A DNA stretch of 64,000 bases. Source: Sphingomonas aurantiaca. GTDB lineage: Bacteria; Pseudomonadota; Alphaproteobacteria; Sphingomonadales; Sphingomonadaceae. Positions 1 to 9,405 of the stretch are shown piece after piece (within the stretch, counting starts at the first letter, position 1; every line of letters starts with the position of its first letter). The position numbers were made by a program, and so were the translations under genes. The notes under the pieces are model-generated. The model was not told the DNA's origin and searched no databases. It saw only the letters and a list, made by a program, of their open reading frames with translations. The DNA is taken from positions 310,001-374,000 of the forward strand of contig NZ_QAOG01000001.1 of the NCBI RefSeq assembly GCF_003050705.1, given 5' to 3'.

Positions 1-654
1 GACTTCCTCGTCGCGTCGAACCGCAAGGGTTTCGGCGACGCGGTCCCCGCGTTCGACGACGGCAGCCTCAATGCCGAGGGCAAGGACGTCGTCGTGATCG
101 GCGGCGGCGATACCGCGATGGACTGCGTGCGCACCGCGATTCGCCAGGGCGCGAAGTCGGTGAAGTGCCTTTACCGCCGCGACCGCGCGAACATGCCCGG
201 ATCGCAGCGCGAGGTCGCCAATGCCGAGGAGGAGGGCGTCGAGTTCGTCTGGCTGTCGGGACCGCAGAGCTTCGACGGCGGTGACACCGTGTCGAGCGTC
301 AAGGTGCGGAAAATGCGGCTCGGCGCGCCCGACGCGAGCGGTCGCCGTGCGCCCGAGCCCGATCCCGCCGGTGACTATTCGGTCGACGCGGACCTAGTGA
401 TCAAGGCGCTCGGCTTCGACGCCGAGGATCTGCCGACGCTGTTCGCGACGCCCGAGCTTGGGGTCAGCCGCTGGGGGACTGTCCTGGTCGATGGCAAGAC
501 GCTGATGACCTCGCTCGACGGCGTGTTCGCGGCGGGCGATATCGTTCGCGGGGCGAGCCTGGTGGTTTGGGCGATCCGCGACGGCCGCGACGTGGCGGCG
601 ACGATGCACAAGTGGCTTAAGACCAAGGCTGCAAACGCGAAGGTCGCGGCATGA
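1..654 (+). CDS. gltD: Glutamate synthase small subunit, C-terminal part (gene runs off the left edge)
   Basis: The frame is open from base 1, so the 5' end lies outside the window; about 217 codons remain of a protein usually near 470-480. GltD passes electrons from NADPH to the large subunit GltB during glutamate synthesis from glutamine and 2-oxoglutarate. Visible here is the second dinucleotide-binding motif VVIGGGDTAMDC with the following RRD and SQREV segments, and the C-terminal FAD-site segment GVFAAGDIVRGASLVVWAI, all typical of the GltD/pyridine nucleotide-disulphide oxidoreductase family. It overlaps the next gene by four bases (ATGA) and gltB follows 580 bases on, so the three are probably co-transcribed. 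Confidence 0.95.
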   Translation, partial: DFLVASNRKGFGDAVPAFDDGSLNAEGKDVVVIGGGDTAMDCVRTAIRQGAKSVKCLYRRDRANMPGSQREVANAEEEGVEFVWLSGPQSFDGGDTVSSVKVRKMRLGAPDASGRRAPEPDPAGDYSVDADLVIKALGFDAEDLPTLFATPELGVSRWGTVLVDGKTLMTSLDGVFAAGDIVRGASLVVWAIRDGRDVAATMHKWLKTKAANAKVAA

Positions 655-1232
655 GGCACGCGTTTCTCGGGGTGGCGTTGCTGGCGGGCGCAGTCGCGCC
701 GTCTGCGGCGCATGCGCAGGGATCGGCTGCTGCCGTCGCGGCCCCCGATCCTGCTCGCCTCGCTGCGGCGCGCGAACTGATCGACGTCCTGATGCCGCCC
801 GAATCACGAGCGCGGATGATCGAGGGCATGATCGCGCCGATGCTGGGCAATCTTCAGCAGGGCATGGCGCAGAGCCCGATGTTCAGTAGCGCGATGGCGC
901 AAGATCCGCAGATGCAGACTCAGTTTGCCGCCTTCATGGACCGGCAGCAGACGCGCACGATGACGCTGATGCGCGACGGATTGCCGAGCATGGTCGACGC
1001 GATGGCGCGCGCCTATGCGCGCCGCTTCGATGTCGCCCAATGCCGTGACATCAAGGCGTTCTTCGCGACGCCGAGCGGCCGCGCATACATGCAGCAATCG
1101 CTGACGATCATGGCCGACCCCGATGTCGCTGCCTGGCAGCGGTCTATGATGGAATCCTCGATGGCGCACATGCAGGCCGATGTCGCCGAATTCGCCAAGC
1201 AGGCTGCCACGCCCGAGCAAAAGAAGAAGTGA
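651..1232 (+). CDS. Exported DUF2059-like protein between gltD and gltB
   Basis: This 193-residue protein starts with a signal peptide (short positive N-terminus, hydrophobic core, likely cut after AHA at about residue 22), so it should be periplasmic. The rest is mostly helical and Met/Ala rich, with the pattern of DUF2059-type proteins (ARELIDVLMPPE near residues 43-54; FFATPSGRAYMQQS near residues 141-154). No catalytic motif is visible and the biochemical role is unknown. Its start overlaps the gltD stop and its stop overlaps the gltB start region, so it is translationally coupled inside the glutamate synthase operon. Whether it has any link to nitrogen metabolism is not shown by the sequence. 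Confidence 0.75.
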   Translation: MRHAFLGVALLAGAVAPSAAHAQGSAAAVAAPDPARLAAARELIDVLMPPESRARMIEGMIAPMLGNLQQGMAQSPMFSSAMAQDPQMQTQFAAFMDRQQTRTMTLMRDGLPSMVDAMARAYARRFDVAQCRDIKAFFATPSGRAYMQQSLTIMADPDVAAWQRSMMESSMAHMQADVAEFAKQAATPEQKKK

Positions 1233-1234
1233 CG

Positions 1235-4200
1235 ATGACCGATTTCACCACCGATCAACGCGCCCGTCTCGCCGAAGAGGGCATGTACCGCCCCGAGTTC
1301 GAAGGCGATGCGTGCGGCGTCGGGCTCGTCGCCGCCACCGATGGCCGCGCGTCGCGGCGCGTGGTGCAATCGGCGGTCGATGCGCTGAAAGCGGTCTGGC
1401 ATCGCGGCGCGGTCGATGCGGACGGCAAGACGGGCGACGGCGCCGGGCTGCATATCGACCTGCCGCTGCGCTTCTTCGACGATGCGGTTGCCGCGTCGGG
1501 GCACAAGGTGCGGCCGAACCGGCTCGCGGTCGGCATGATCTTCTTGCCGCGTACCGACCTGGGCGCGCAGGAGGATTGCCGGACGATCGTCGAGAGCGCG
1601 ATCATCGAGGCGGGCTATACCATCTATGGCTGGCGCCAGGTGCCCGTCGACGTGTCGGTGATCGGCCAGAAGGCGCAGGCGACGCGCCCCGAGATCGAGC
1701 AGATCATGATCGCCGGGCCGCTGCCCGACGAGCAGGACGCCGCCGAATTCGAAAAGACGCTCTATCTGGTCCGCCGCAGGATCGAGAAGCGCGTGATCGC
1801 GGCGCAGATCCAGGGCTTCTACATCTGTTCGCTGTCGTGCCGGTCGATCATCTACAAGGGGCTGTTCCTCGCCGAATCGCTGTCGGTATTCTACCCCGAT
1901 CTGTGCGACCAGCGGTTCGAATCGCGCGTCGCAATCTTCCATCAGCGCTATTCGACCAACACCTTCCCGCAATGGTGGCTGGCGCAACCCTTCCGTTGCC
2001 TCGCGCATAACGGCGAGATCAACACGATCCGCGGCAACAAGAACTGGATGCTCAGCCACGAGATCCGGATGGCGAGCCTCGCGTTCGGCGACAATTCGGA
2101 GGACATCAAGCCGGTGATCCCCGCCGGCGCGTCCGATACCGCGGCGCTCGACGCGGTATTCGAGGCGATCTGCCGCTCGGGCCGCGATGCGCCGACCGCC
2201 AAGCTGATGCTGGTGCCCGAGGCCGCGGCGCCCGACATGCCGGCCGGGCATACCGCGATGTACCAGTATCTCGCCTCCGTCATGGAGCCGTGGGACGGCC
2301 CCGCCGCGCTGGCGATGACCGATGGCCGCTGGGCGGTCGCCGGGATGGACCGCAACGCGCTGCGTCCGCTGCGCTATACGCTGACGTCGGACGGTCTGCT
2401 GATCGTCGGGTCGGAGAGCGGGATGGTCGTGGTCCCGGAATCGACGATCGTCGCGAAGGGCCGGCTGGGGCCGGGCGAGATGATCGCGGTCGATCTCGAC
2501 GAGGGCGTGCTGTTGCAGGACCGCGCGGTCAAGGATCGCATTTCGGGCGAGGCGGATTACGCCGCAATGATCGGGGAATTCCACACGCTCGCTGACCTCC
2601 CCTCGGTCGAGGACGCGATCGTGCGCTACGACCGCGCCGAGCTCGCACGCCGTCAGATTGCCGCGGGACAGACGATGGAGGACATGGAGCTGATCCTGTC
2701 GCCGATGGTCGAATCCGCCAAGGAAGCGATCGGATCGATGGGCGACGACACGCCGCTTGCCGTGATCTCGGACAAGCCGCGGCTCATCAGCCAGTTCTTC
2801 CGCCAGAATTTCAGCCAGGTGACCAACCCGCCGATCGATCCGTTGCGCGAGCGTCACGTGATGTCGCTCAAGACGCGGTTCGGCAACCTCGCCAACATCC
2901 TCGACGTCCGCGACCAGCGCGAGCGCGTGCTGGTGCTCGATTCGCCGGTGCTGACAGGCGAGCATTGGTCGCGGCTGAAGGCGCATTTCGGCAGCGCGGT
3001 CGCTGAGATCGACTGCACGTTCGAAGTCGGCGGCGGCCCCGAGAAGCTGCGCGCAGCGATCCAGCGGATTCGCAACGAGGCCGAACAGGCGGTGCGGCAG
3101 GGCAAGAGCGAGATCTTCCTCACCGACGAGGCGATCAGCGAAGACCGCGTCGGCATCGCCGGCGTGCTCGCGGTGGCCGCCGTCCACACGCATCTCGTCC
3201 GTCGCGGCCTGCGCTCCTACGCGTCGATCAACGTGCGGACCGCGGAATGCCTCGACACGCATTATTATGCGGTGCTGATCGGCGTCGGTGCGACCACCGT
3301 GAACGCGTATCTCGCCGAGGCCGCGATCGTCGATCGCCAGTCGCGCGGGCTGTTCGGCGAGCTCGACCTCGCCGAATGCCTGCGTCGCCACCGCGTCGCG
3401 GTCGAGGAGGGGCTGCTCAAGATCATGTCCAAAATGGGCATCGCGGTGATCTCGTCCTACCGCGGCGGCTACAATTTCGAAGCGGTCGGCCTATCGCGCA
3501 GCCTGGTCAACGACCTGTTCCCCGGCATGCCCGCCAAGATCAGCGGCGAGGGCTACAAGTCGCTCCACGTCAACGCGACCGACCGCCACGAAGCGGCGTT
3601 CGATCCGGCCGTGGCGACGCTGCCGATCGGCGGCTTCTATCGCCAGCGCCACACCGGCGAGACGCACGCCTATTCGGCGCAGCTGATGCATCTGCTCCAG
3701 ACCGCGGTCGCGACCGACAGCTATACGAGCTACCTGCAATTCTCGCGCGGCGTGTCCGACCTGCCGCCGGTGTACCTGCGCGACCTGCTCCAGTTCAACT
3801 TCCCCGCGGAAGGCGTTCCGGTCGACCAGGTCGAGGCGATCACCGAGATCCGCAAGCGCTTCGTGACGCCGGGCATGTCGCTCGGCGCGCTGAGCCCGGA
3901 GGCGCACGAGACGCTCGCGATCGCGATGAACCGGATCGGCGCGAAGGCGGTGTCGGGCGAGGGCGGCGAGGATAAAGCGCGCTTCGTGCCGTACGCGAAC
4001 GGCGACAATGCCAACTCGACGATCAAGCAGATCGCGAGCGGGCGGTTCGGCGTCACCGCCGAATATCTGAACGCGTGCGAGGAGATCGAGGTCAAGGTCG
4101 CACAGGGCGCCAAGCCCGGCGAGGGCGGCCAGCTGCCCGGCTTCAAGGTGACCGAGTTCATCGCCAAGCTGCGCCATGCGACGCCCGGCGTGACGCTGAT

Positions 4201-5749
4201 CTCGCCGCCGCCGCACCACGACATCTACTCGATCGAAGATCTGGCGCAGCTGATCTACGACCTGAAGCAGATCAACCCACGCGCGCGCGTCTGCGTGAAG
4301 CTCGTCTCGTCGGCGGGGATTGGCACGGTCGCGGCGGGGGTGGCGAAGGCGCATGCCGATGTGATCCTGATCGCGGGGCATGTTGGTGGCACCGGTGCGT
4401 CGCCACAGACCTCGATCAAATATGCCGGCACGCCGTGGGAGATGGGGCTGTCGGAGGTCAACCAGGTGCTGACGCTCAACGGCCTGCGCGGTCGCGTGCG
4501 GCTGCGCACCGACGGTGGGCTTAAGACCGGGCGCGACATCGTGATCGCGGCGATCCTTGGTGCCGAGGAATACGGCATCGGCACGCTGAGCCTCGTCGCG
4601 ATGGGCTGCATCATGGTGCGCCAGTGCCATTCGAACACGTGTCCGGTCGGGATCTGCACGCAGAACGACGCGCTGCGGCAGAAGTTCGTGGGGACGCCCG
4701 AGAAGGTGATCAACCTGATGACCTTCATCGCCGAGGAGGTGCGCGACATCCTGGCGCGGCTGGGCGTGAAGAGCCTCGACGACGTGATCGGCCGCACCGA
4801 ACTGCTGCGCCAGGTGAGCCGCGGGGCGGAGCATCTCGACGATCTCGATCTCAACCCGATCCTGGCGAAGGTCGATGCCGACGATTCGCAGCGGCGGTTC
4901 TCGCTGTCGACCTGGCGCAACGCGGTGCCCGACAGCCTGGATGCGCAGATCATCAAGGATGCCGCCGCGGTGTTCTCGCGCGGCGAGAAGATGCAGCTGA
5001 CCTATTCGGTGCGCAATACGCACCGCGCGGTGGGAACTCGGCTGTCGAGCGAGATCACACGGAAGTTCGGAATGTCGACGCTCGCCGACGATCACGTCAC
5101 GATCCGGTTGCGCGGCTCCGCGGGCCAGTCGCTCGGTGCGTTCCTGTGCAAGGGGATCACGCTCGAGGTGTTCGGTGACTCGAACGACTATGTCGGCAAG
5201 GGTCTGTCGGGCGGCACGATCATCGTCCGGCCCGCGGTGAGTTCGCCGCTGGCCAGCCAGGACAACACGATCATCGGCAACACCGTGCTCTACGGCGCGA
5301 CAAGCGGTCGGCTGTTCGCGGCGGGGCAGGCGGGCGAGCGGTTCGCGGTGCGCAATTCGGGCGCGATGGTCGTCGTCGAGGGCTGCGGTGCGAACGGGTG
5401 CGAATATATGACCGGCGGCATCGCGGTGGTGTTGGGCAAGGTCGGCGCGAATTTCGGCGCGGGGATGACCGGCGGGATGGCGTTCATCTACGATCCCGAC
5501 GGCACGTTCGAAACGCGGGCGAACCCGGAGAACATCACCTGGGACCGGGTGCGGTCGCTCCACTGGGCCGACGTGCTGCTCGACCTCGTGCGCGACCATG
5601 CTGATACGACCGACAGCGAATGGTCGAAGGGCCTGCTCGAGGACTGGGACCGCGTGGCGCCGTATTTCTGGCAGATCGTGCCGAAGGAAATGCTGACGCG
5701 GCTAAGCCATCCGCTCGACGACAGCGCGGAGTTGGTCGCGGCGGAGTAA
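1235..5749 (+). CDS. gltB: Glutamate synthase large subunit
   Basis: GltB (about 1504 residues, normal for the family) makes two glutamates from glutamine and 2-oxoglutarate using electrons from GltD. Domains in order: an N-terminal amidotransferase of the Ntn type, where a short propeptide precedes the nucleophile Cys27 in DACGVG; a central domain; an FMN-binding synthase domain with GEGGED and HVGGTGASP; three cysteines of the 3Fe-4S cluster (C1125, C1131, C1136); and a C-terminal glycine-rich beta-helix with repeated GG/GAN turns. An in-frame GTG lies at 1229, but ATG at 1235 is chosen as the more usual start. The gene overlaps or abuts the DUF2059 gene upstream. Confidence 0.97.
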   Translation: MTDFTTDQRARLAEEGMYRPEFEGDACGVGLVAATDGRASRRVVQSAVDALKAVWHRGAVDADGKTGDGAGLHIDLPLRFFDDAVAASGHKVRPNRLAVGMIFLPRTDLGAQEDCRTIVESAIIEAGYTIYGWRQVPVDVSVIGQKAQATRPEIEQIMIAGPLPDEQDAAEFEKTLYLVRRRIEKRVIAAQIQGFYICSLSCRSIIYKGLFLAESLSVFYPDLCDQRFESRVAIFHQRYSTNTFPQWWLAQPFRCLAHNGEINTIRGNKNWMLSHEIRMASLAFGDNSEDIKPVIPAGASDTAALDAVFEAICRSGRDAPTAKLMLVPEAAAPDMPAGHTAMYQYLASVMEPWDGPAALAMTDGRWAVAGMDRNALRPLRYTLTSDGLLIVGSESGMVVVPESTIVAKGRLGPGEMIAVDLDEGVLLQDRAVKDRISGEADYAAMIGEFHTLADLPSVEDAIVRYDRAELARRQIAAGQTMEDMELILSPMVESAKEAIGSMGDDTPLAVISDKPRLISQFFRQNFSQVTNPPIDPLRERHVMSLKTRFGNLANILDVRDQRERVLVLDSPVLTGEHWSRLKAHFGSAVAEIDCTFEVGGGPEKLRAAIQRIRNEAEQAVRQGKSEIFLTDEAISEDRVGIAGVLAVAAVHTHLVRRGLRSYASINVRTAECLDTHYYAVLIGVGATTVNAYLAEAAIVDRQSRGLFGELDLAECLRRHRVAVEEGLLKIMSKMGIAVISSYRGGYNFEAVGLSRSLVNDLFPGMPAKISGEGYKSLHVNATDRHEAAFDPAVATLPIGGFYRQRHTGETHAYSAQLMHLLQTAVATDSYTSYLQFSRGVSDLPPVYLRDLLQFNFPAEGVPVDQVEAITEIRKRFVTPGMSLGALSPEAHETLAIAMNRIGAKAVSGEGGEDKARFVPYANGDNANSTIKQIASGRFGVTAEYLNACEEIEVKVAQGAKPGEGGQLPGFKVTEFIAKLRHATPGVTLISPPPHHDIYSIEDLAQLIYDLKQINPRARVCVKLVSSAGIGTVAAGVAKAHADVILIAGHVGGTGASPQTSIKYAGTPWEMGLSEVNQVLTLNGLRGRVRLRTDGGLKTGRDIVIAAILGAEEYGIGTLSLVAMGCIMVRQCHSNTCPVGICTQNDALRQKFVGTPEKVINLMTFIAEEVRDILARLGVKSLDDVIGRTELLRQVSRGAEHLDDLDLNPILAKVDADDSQRRFSLSTWRNAVPDSLDAQIIKDAAAVFSRGEKMQLTYSVRNTHRAVGTRLSSEITRKFGMSTLADDHVTIRLRGSAGQSLGAFLCKGITLEVFGDSNDYVGKGLSGGTIIVRPAVSSPLASQDNTIIGNTVLYGATSGRLFAAGQAGERFAVRNSGAMVVVEGCGANGCEYMTGGIAVVLGKVGANFGAGMTGGMAFIYDPDGTFETRANPENITWDRVRSLHWADVLLDLVRDHADTTDSEWSKGLLEDWDRVAPYFWQIVPKEMLTRLSHPLDDSAELVAAE

Positions 5750-5766
5750 GCCAAACCCACACACCA

Positions 5767-5864
5767 CCCCGGCAAAGGCCAGGGCCCAATTGGCAAGGCC
5801 ACAGTTGCGGAGCGCTATCCTCCGGTAGCGACGTCCCCCAATTGGGCCCCGGCCTTCGCCGGGG
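5767..5864. repeat. Intergenic inverted-repeat element, family A
   Basis: The arms lie at 5767-5793 and 5838-5864 and share the core CCCAATTGGGCC-type sequence ending in a GGCCTTCGCCGG hairpin; they are about 27 bases, imperfect, with a 44-base spacer. The same family recurs at 23762-23859. The gap 5750-6066 holds this element and the next one and no gene that I can support. Confidence 0.7.
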
Positions 5865-5880
5865 GGAGTAGGAGGGGTCC

Positions 5881-5993
5881 CGCGGAGACGCGGAGGCGCG
5901 GAGCTAGATACTGCCTCTCTTTTCCCGTGATCGGTTCTGAAAGAGCTTCGCGTGCTGCGAACGCACCACCTCCGCGTCTCCGCGCCTCCGCGT
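5881..5993. repeat. Intergenic inverted-repeat element, family C (CGCGGAG units)
   Basis: Both ends are built from the unit CGCGGAGRCG, inverted relative to each other (about 5881-5904 and 5970-5993) around an AT-richer centre. A longer and cleaner relative lies at 48197-48347. The open frames across it have no ribosome-binding site or protein-like composition. Confidence 0.6.
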
Positions 5994-6066
5994 GAACCAA
6001 ATCTTCTTACCCACCGCCCAACCGGCGCTAGTGACACACCCGCCCCCCACCGCCTAAACGATAGGC

Positions 6067-6741
6067 ATGTGGCAGCTTTATCAATTCCCCCTGTGTCCCT
6101 TCTCGCGAAAGGTGCGCCTGCTGCTGGGCGAGAAGGGGGTCGGCTACGAACTCGTCCGCGAATCGCCGTGGGAACGCCGCGACGAGTTCATGGACATGAA
6201 CCCCGCCGGCCAGACTCCGGTGATGGTCGACGCGTCGCGCGGCGTCGCGCCGCTGATCGATTCGATGGCGATCTGCGAATTCTTCGAGGAAACCGTCGAG
6301 AAGGCGGCGATGATCAACGGTACCGCGACCAATCGCGCGGAGATCCGCCGTCTGGTCACGTGGTTCGATACGCATTTCTATCGCGACGTGACCGGCCCGC
6401 TGCTCCACGAGCGGATGGTCAAGCGGCTCGCGCACCGCGCCGCGCCCGACGCAAAGGGCCTGCGCGAGGCGATGAAGGCCGCGGTCGGGCATCTCGATTA
6501 TATGGATTATCTGCTCGATCACCGGAACTGGCTCGGTGGCGCGACGATGAGCCTCGCCGATCTGGCGGCGGCGGCGCAGATTTCGGTCACCGACTATCTC
6601 GGTGGGATCGACTGGAAGGGCCACGACCAGACCGCGCGCTGGTATCGCGGGTTCAAGAGCCGCCCGAGCTTCCGCCCGCTGCTGTCCGAACGGATGGAGC
6701 TGATCTCGCCGCCGGCGCATTACGACAACGTGGATTTCTGA
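6067..6741 (+). CDS. fzlA: FzlA-type glutathione S-transferase-fold FtsZ-binding protein
   Basis: This 224-residue protein has a thioredoxin-like GST N-domain ([19 protein letters not shown], then NPAGQTPV at about residues 43-50 and a [11 protein letters not shown] segment) and an all-helical C-domain. The WERRDEF segment after the first beta-alpha unit and the C-terminal tail ([10 protein letters not shown] through AHYDNVDF) match the pattern I recall for FzlA, the alphaproteobacterial cell-division protein that binds FtsZ and helps cytokinesis rather than conjugating glutathione. In Caulobacter it is essential. It lies one base before the csaA-like gene, so the two probably share a transcript. 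The main alternative is an ordinary GST, which I judge less likely. Confidence 0.8.
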   Translation: MWQLYQFPLCPFSRKVRLLLGEKGVGYELVRESPWERRDEFMDMNPAGQTPVMVDASRGVAPLIDSMAICEFFEETVEKAAMINGTATNRAEIRRLVTWFDTHFYRDVTGPLLHERMVKRLAHRAAPDAKGLREAMKAAVGHLDYMDYLLDHRNWLGGATMSLADLAAAAQISVTDYLGGIDWKGHDQTARWYRGFKSRPSFRPLLSERMELISPPAHYDNVDF

Positions 6742-6742
6742 G

Positions 6743-7087
6743 ATGCCCACCGCTGAAATCGCCTTCCCCGACTTCGAGAAGGTCGACATCCGCGTCGGCA
6801 CGATCGTCGAAGCCGAACCCTTTCCCGAGGCGCGCAAACCCGCCTTCAAGCTGCGGATCGATTTCGGCGACGCGATCGGCGTGAAGCGCTCGTCCGCGCA
6901 GATCACCGAGCATTATACGCCCGAGACATTGGTCGGTCGCCAGGTCGCGGCGGTGGTCAACTTCCCGCCGCGCCAGATCGGCCCGGTGCGCTCCGAGGTC
7001 CTGACGCTCGGCTTCCCCGACGCCGACGGCAAGGTGGTCCTGATCTCGCCGAGCGTGCCGGTCCCGAACGGCGGCAGATTATTCTAA
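6743..7087 (+). CDS. tRNA-binding domain protein, CsaA-like
   Basis: This 114-residue protein is a single oligonucleotide-binding fold of the type shared by CsaA, the C-terminus of methionyl-tRNA synthetase and Arc1p/EMAP II. Family features seen are [20 protein letters not shown] near residues 15-34, the SSAQIT segment, the [11 protein letters not shown] strand pair and a closing [11 protein letters not shown]. It occupies the usual length of free-standing CsaA (about 110 residues). CsaA has been described as an export-related chaperone in Bacillus; in Proteobacteria its role is less clear. It starts immediately after the fzlA stop codon. Confidence 0.88.
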   Translation: MPTAEIAFPDFEKVDIRVGTIVEAEPFPEARKPAFKLRIDFGDAIGVKRSSAQITEHYTPETLVGRQVAAVVNFPPRQIGPVRSEVLTLGFPDADGKVVLISPSVPVPNGGRLF

Positions 7088-7131
7088 AGGTTTATCCTCC
7101 CCTTTGCGGGGGAGGATAAGCCAGGCGCCTC

Positions 7132-7806
7132 TTACTGGCGCAGGTCGTTCTGCGTGATCGGGACGATCTTCACCTCGACGCGACGGTTTGCCGCGCGGCC
7201 GGCATCGGTGTCGTTCGATGCGATCGGCTGCGTCTTGCCGTAGCCGCGCGTGCCGATGCGGGCCGCCTGCACCCCGTGGCCCGACAGATAATCCGCGACA
7301 GAGCGTGCGCGGCGCTCCGACAGAGCCTGGTTATACTGGTCGCTGCCGGTCGAATCGGTGTGGCCGTACACGTCGACATAGGTCTGGTTGTACTGAGACA
7401 GCGTATCCGCGACCTGATCGAGCGTCCGCTGGAACTGCGGCTGCACGTTGGCACTGTCATAGGCGAAGGTGATGCCCGACGGGATGTTGAGCACCAGATC
7501 GTCGCCTTGGCGGATCACCTGCACGTCGGTGCCGGCGGTGCGTGCGCGCAGATCGCGCTCCTGCTTGTCCATGTACGCGCCGACGCCTGCCCCGGCGAGG
7601 CCGCCAATGCCCGCGCCCAACAGCTTTTCGGTACGATCATGGCGTCCGCCGACCACGTCGCCGAGCAGATAGCCACCAAGCGCACCGCCGATGCCGCCAA
7701 GCGCGGTCTTCGAAATCGTCTGGCGACCCGTCTCTGGATCGGTGGTGCACCCGCTGGTGGCGATCAGTGCGGCGAGTGCTGCGCCCGCGAACATCTTGGT
7801 TTTCAT
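7132..7806 (-). CDS. OmpA-family outer-membrane lipoprotein with glycine-zipper region
   Basis: The start at 7806 is chosen because it gives a lipoprotein-like signal (hydrophobic stretch ending in TSGC at residue 20) and a GGGAG ribosome-binding site lies about 6 bases upstream; the longer open frame upstream is not used. Residues 37-80 are a glycine-zipper segment with repeated GGxxG, which may insert into or lie on the membrane. Residues about 110-220 are an OmpA-like peptidoglycan-binding domain with the diagnostic YGHTDSTG, LSERRARSVADYL and RRVEV motifs. The whole matches YiaD-type proteins that tie the outer membrane to the wall. It converges on the csaA-like gene. Confidence 0.88.
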   Translation of the reverse strand: MKTKMFAGAALAALIATSGCTTDPETGRQTISKTALGGIGGALGGYLLGDVVGGRHDRTEKLLGAGIGGLAGAGVGAYMDKQERDLRARTAGTDVQVIRQGDDLVLNIPSGITFAYDSANVQPQFQRTLDQVADTLSQYNQTYVDVYGHTDSTGSDQYNQALSERRARSVADYLSGHGVQAARIGTRGYGKTQPIASNDTDAGRAANRRVEVKIVPITQNDLRQ

Positions 7807-8002
7807 AGATAATCTCCCTGAGACACGACAAGTGACGGCTTCATGCCCGATACGGCCGATAACCCGGTGTCGCGACGATTGTTCCGCCTGCGCACTGAAC
7901 CGAGCATGACCATAGTTCGCGTCCCCCTGTCGAGTATCCGCGACTCCCCGTGCAAGGGCGGTTGTGCGAACCGGCGTTGTCCTGCAAAGAGGCGCAGAGC
8001 CA

Positions 8003-9304
8003 ATGGCACCGCTTCCCCCCTTCCCCTGGATCGACGTTGCGATCATCCTCGCGCTGGTCGCGTTGAACGGCGTATTCGCGATGAGCGAACTCGCGATCGT
8101 CTCCGCACGCAAGGCCCGGCTCGAGGCGATGGCGCGCGCTGGCAAGAAGGGTGCGCGCGCCGCGCTCGTGCTCGCCGCCGACCCCGGCAAGTTCCTGTCG
8201 ACCGTCCAGATCGGCATCACGCTGATCGGCATCCTCGCCGGCGCCTATTCGGGATCGAGCCTGGGCATGCCGACTGCGGCGCGGTTGCAGGCGCTTGGCC
8301 TGTCCGCCTCGACCGCCGAGACCGCCGGGTTCGCGATCGTCATCGGCCTCACGACCTATGCATCGCTGATCATCGGCGAGCTGGTCCCCAAGCAGTTCGC
8401 GTTGCGCGCGCCAGAGGCGATCGCCTCGTTCATGGCGCCGGTGATGCGCTGGCTCGCGATCGGTACCGCGCCGATCGTGTGGGTGCTCGATTCGACCAGC
8501 GCGCTGATCTTCCGCCTGCTCCGCCTCAACCGCGAATCAGAGGAGCACGTCACCGCCGAGGAACTTCACCTGATCGTCGCCGAGGCTTCGAAGTCGGGTA
8601 TCATCGAGGAGCATGAACGCTCGATCATCTCGGGCGTCGTGCGGCTAGCTGATCGCCCGGTCCGCGAGGTGATGACGCCGCGGACCGACATCGACTGGCT
8701 CGACTGCAACTGGGGCCCCGACGAGATCCGCGAGACGTTGCTCGCCTCGCAGCATACGCGGCTGCCGGTCGGCGATGGTTCGATCGACGCGGTCAAGGGC
8801 GTCGTCCAGGCGCGCGACATCGCCGCCGCGCTGTTCCGTGGCGATCCGCTCGACCTGCGCGCGCTGATGCGCAAGGCGCCGGTGGTAATCGACCAGATCG
8901 ACGCGATGGACGCGCTGCTCGCGCTGCGGGAGGCCGAGGTGCCGATGGCGCTGATCCATGACGAATATGGGCATTTCGAGGGAATTGTGACGCCTGCCGA
9001 CCTGCTCGCGGCGATCGCCGGCGAGTTCAAGTCGGACGCTGACCCCGACGACGCGCCCTCCGTCGTGGTGCGCGACGACGGGTCGCTGCTAGTGGCCGGC
9101 ACGATGGCGGCGGATTCGCTCGCGGACCGGCTCGGCATCGACCTTCCCGAGGACCGCGACTACGCGACCGTCGCGGGACTCGCGCTGTCGGTCTTCCGCC
9201 ACCTGCCAGGCGAGGGCGAAAGCTTTGTCGAGCAGGGCTGGAAGTTCGAAATCGTCGATCTCGATGGCCGCCGGATCGACAAGCTGCTGGTCAGCGAAGT
9301 CTGA
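8003..9304 (+). CDS. HlyC/CorC-family membrane protein (CNNM-CBS-CorC)
   Basis: The protein of 433 residues begins with a DUF21/CNNM transmembrane domain (residues about 5-190, with the conserved SELAIVSARKARLE and GELVPKQ segments), followed by paired CBS domains (about 205-330, starting VREVMTPRTDIDWL) and a C-terminal CorC/HlyC domain that ends in a DLDGRRIDKL strand. Such proteins are thought to take part in magnesium or other divalent ion balance; the haemolysin name is historical. ATG 8003 is chosen over the in-frame GTG at 7964 because the hydrophobic helix then starts normally and AGAGG lies upstream. It is divergent from the OmpA-like gene. Confidence 0.9.
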   Translation: MAPLPPFPWIDVAIILALVALNGVFAMSELAIVSARKARLEAMARAGKKGARAALVLAADPGKFLSTVQIGITLIGILAGAYSGSSLGMPTAARLQALGLSASTAETAGFAIVIGLTTYASLIIGELVPKQFALRAPEAIASFMAPVMRWLAIGTAPIVWVLDSTSALIFRLLRLNRESEEHVTAEELHLIVAEASKSGIIEEHERSIISGVVRLADRPVREVMTPRTDIDWLDCNWGPDEIRETLLASQHTRLPVGDGSIDAVKGVVQARDIAAALFRGDPLDLRALMRKAPVVIDQIDAMDALLALREAEVPMALIHDEYGHFEGIVTPADLLAAIAGEFKSDADPDDAPSVVVRDDGSLLVAGTMAADSLADRLGIDLPEDRDYATVAGLALSVFRHLPGEGESFVEQGWKFEIVDLDGRRIDKLLVSEV

Positions 9305-9405
9305 GGCAGGCGTCTCCTGCGAAGGCAGGGGACGGGGCGGCGCAAGCGCCCACAACTCACACGAGCGCGAACGGCGACCGACCGGATTGGTGCCTTGACG
9401 CTCCT

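Noticed and set aside
1013..5599. Very long open frames on the - strand opposite gltB (about 790 and 700 codons).
   Set aside because: They are rich in Arg/His/Asp/Leu with no family features, and lie exactly opposite a gene with full domain signatures; this is the usual antisense effect of high GC.
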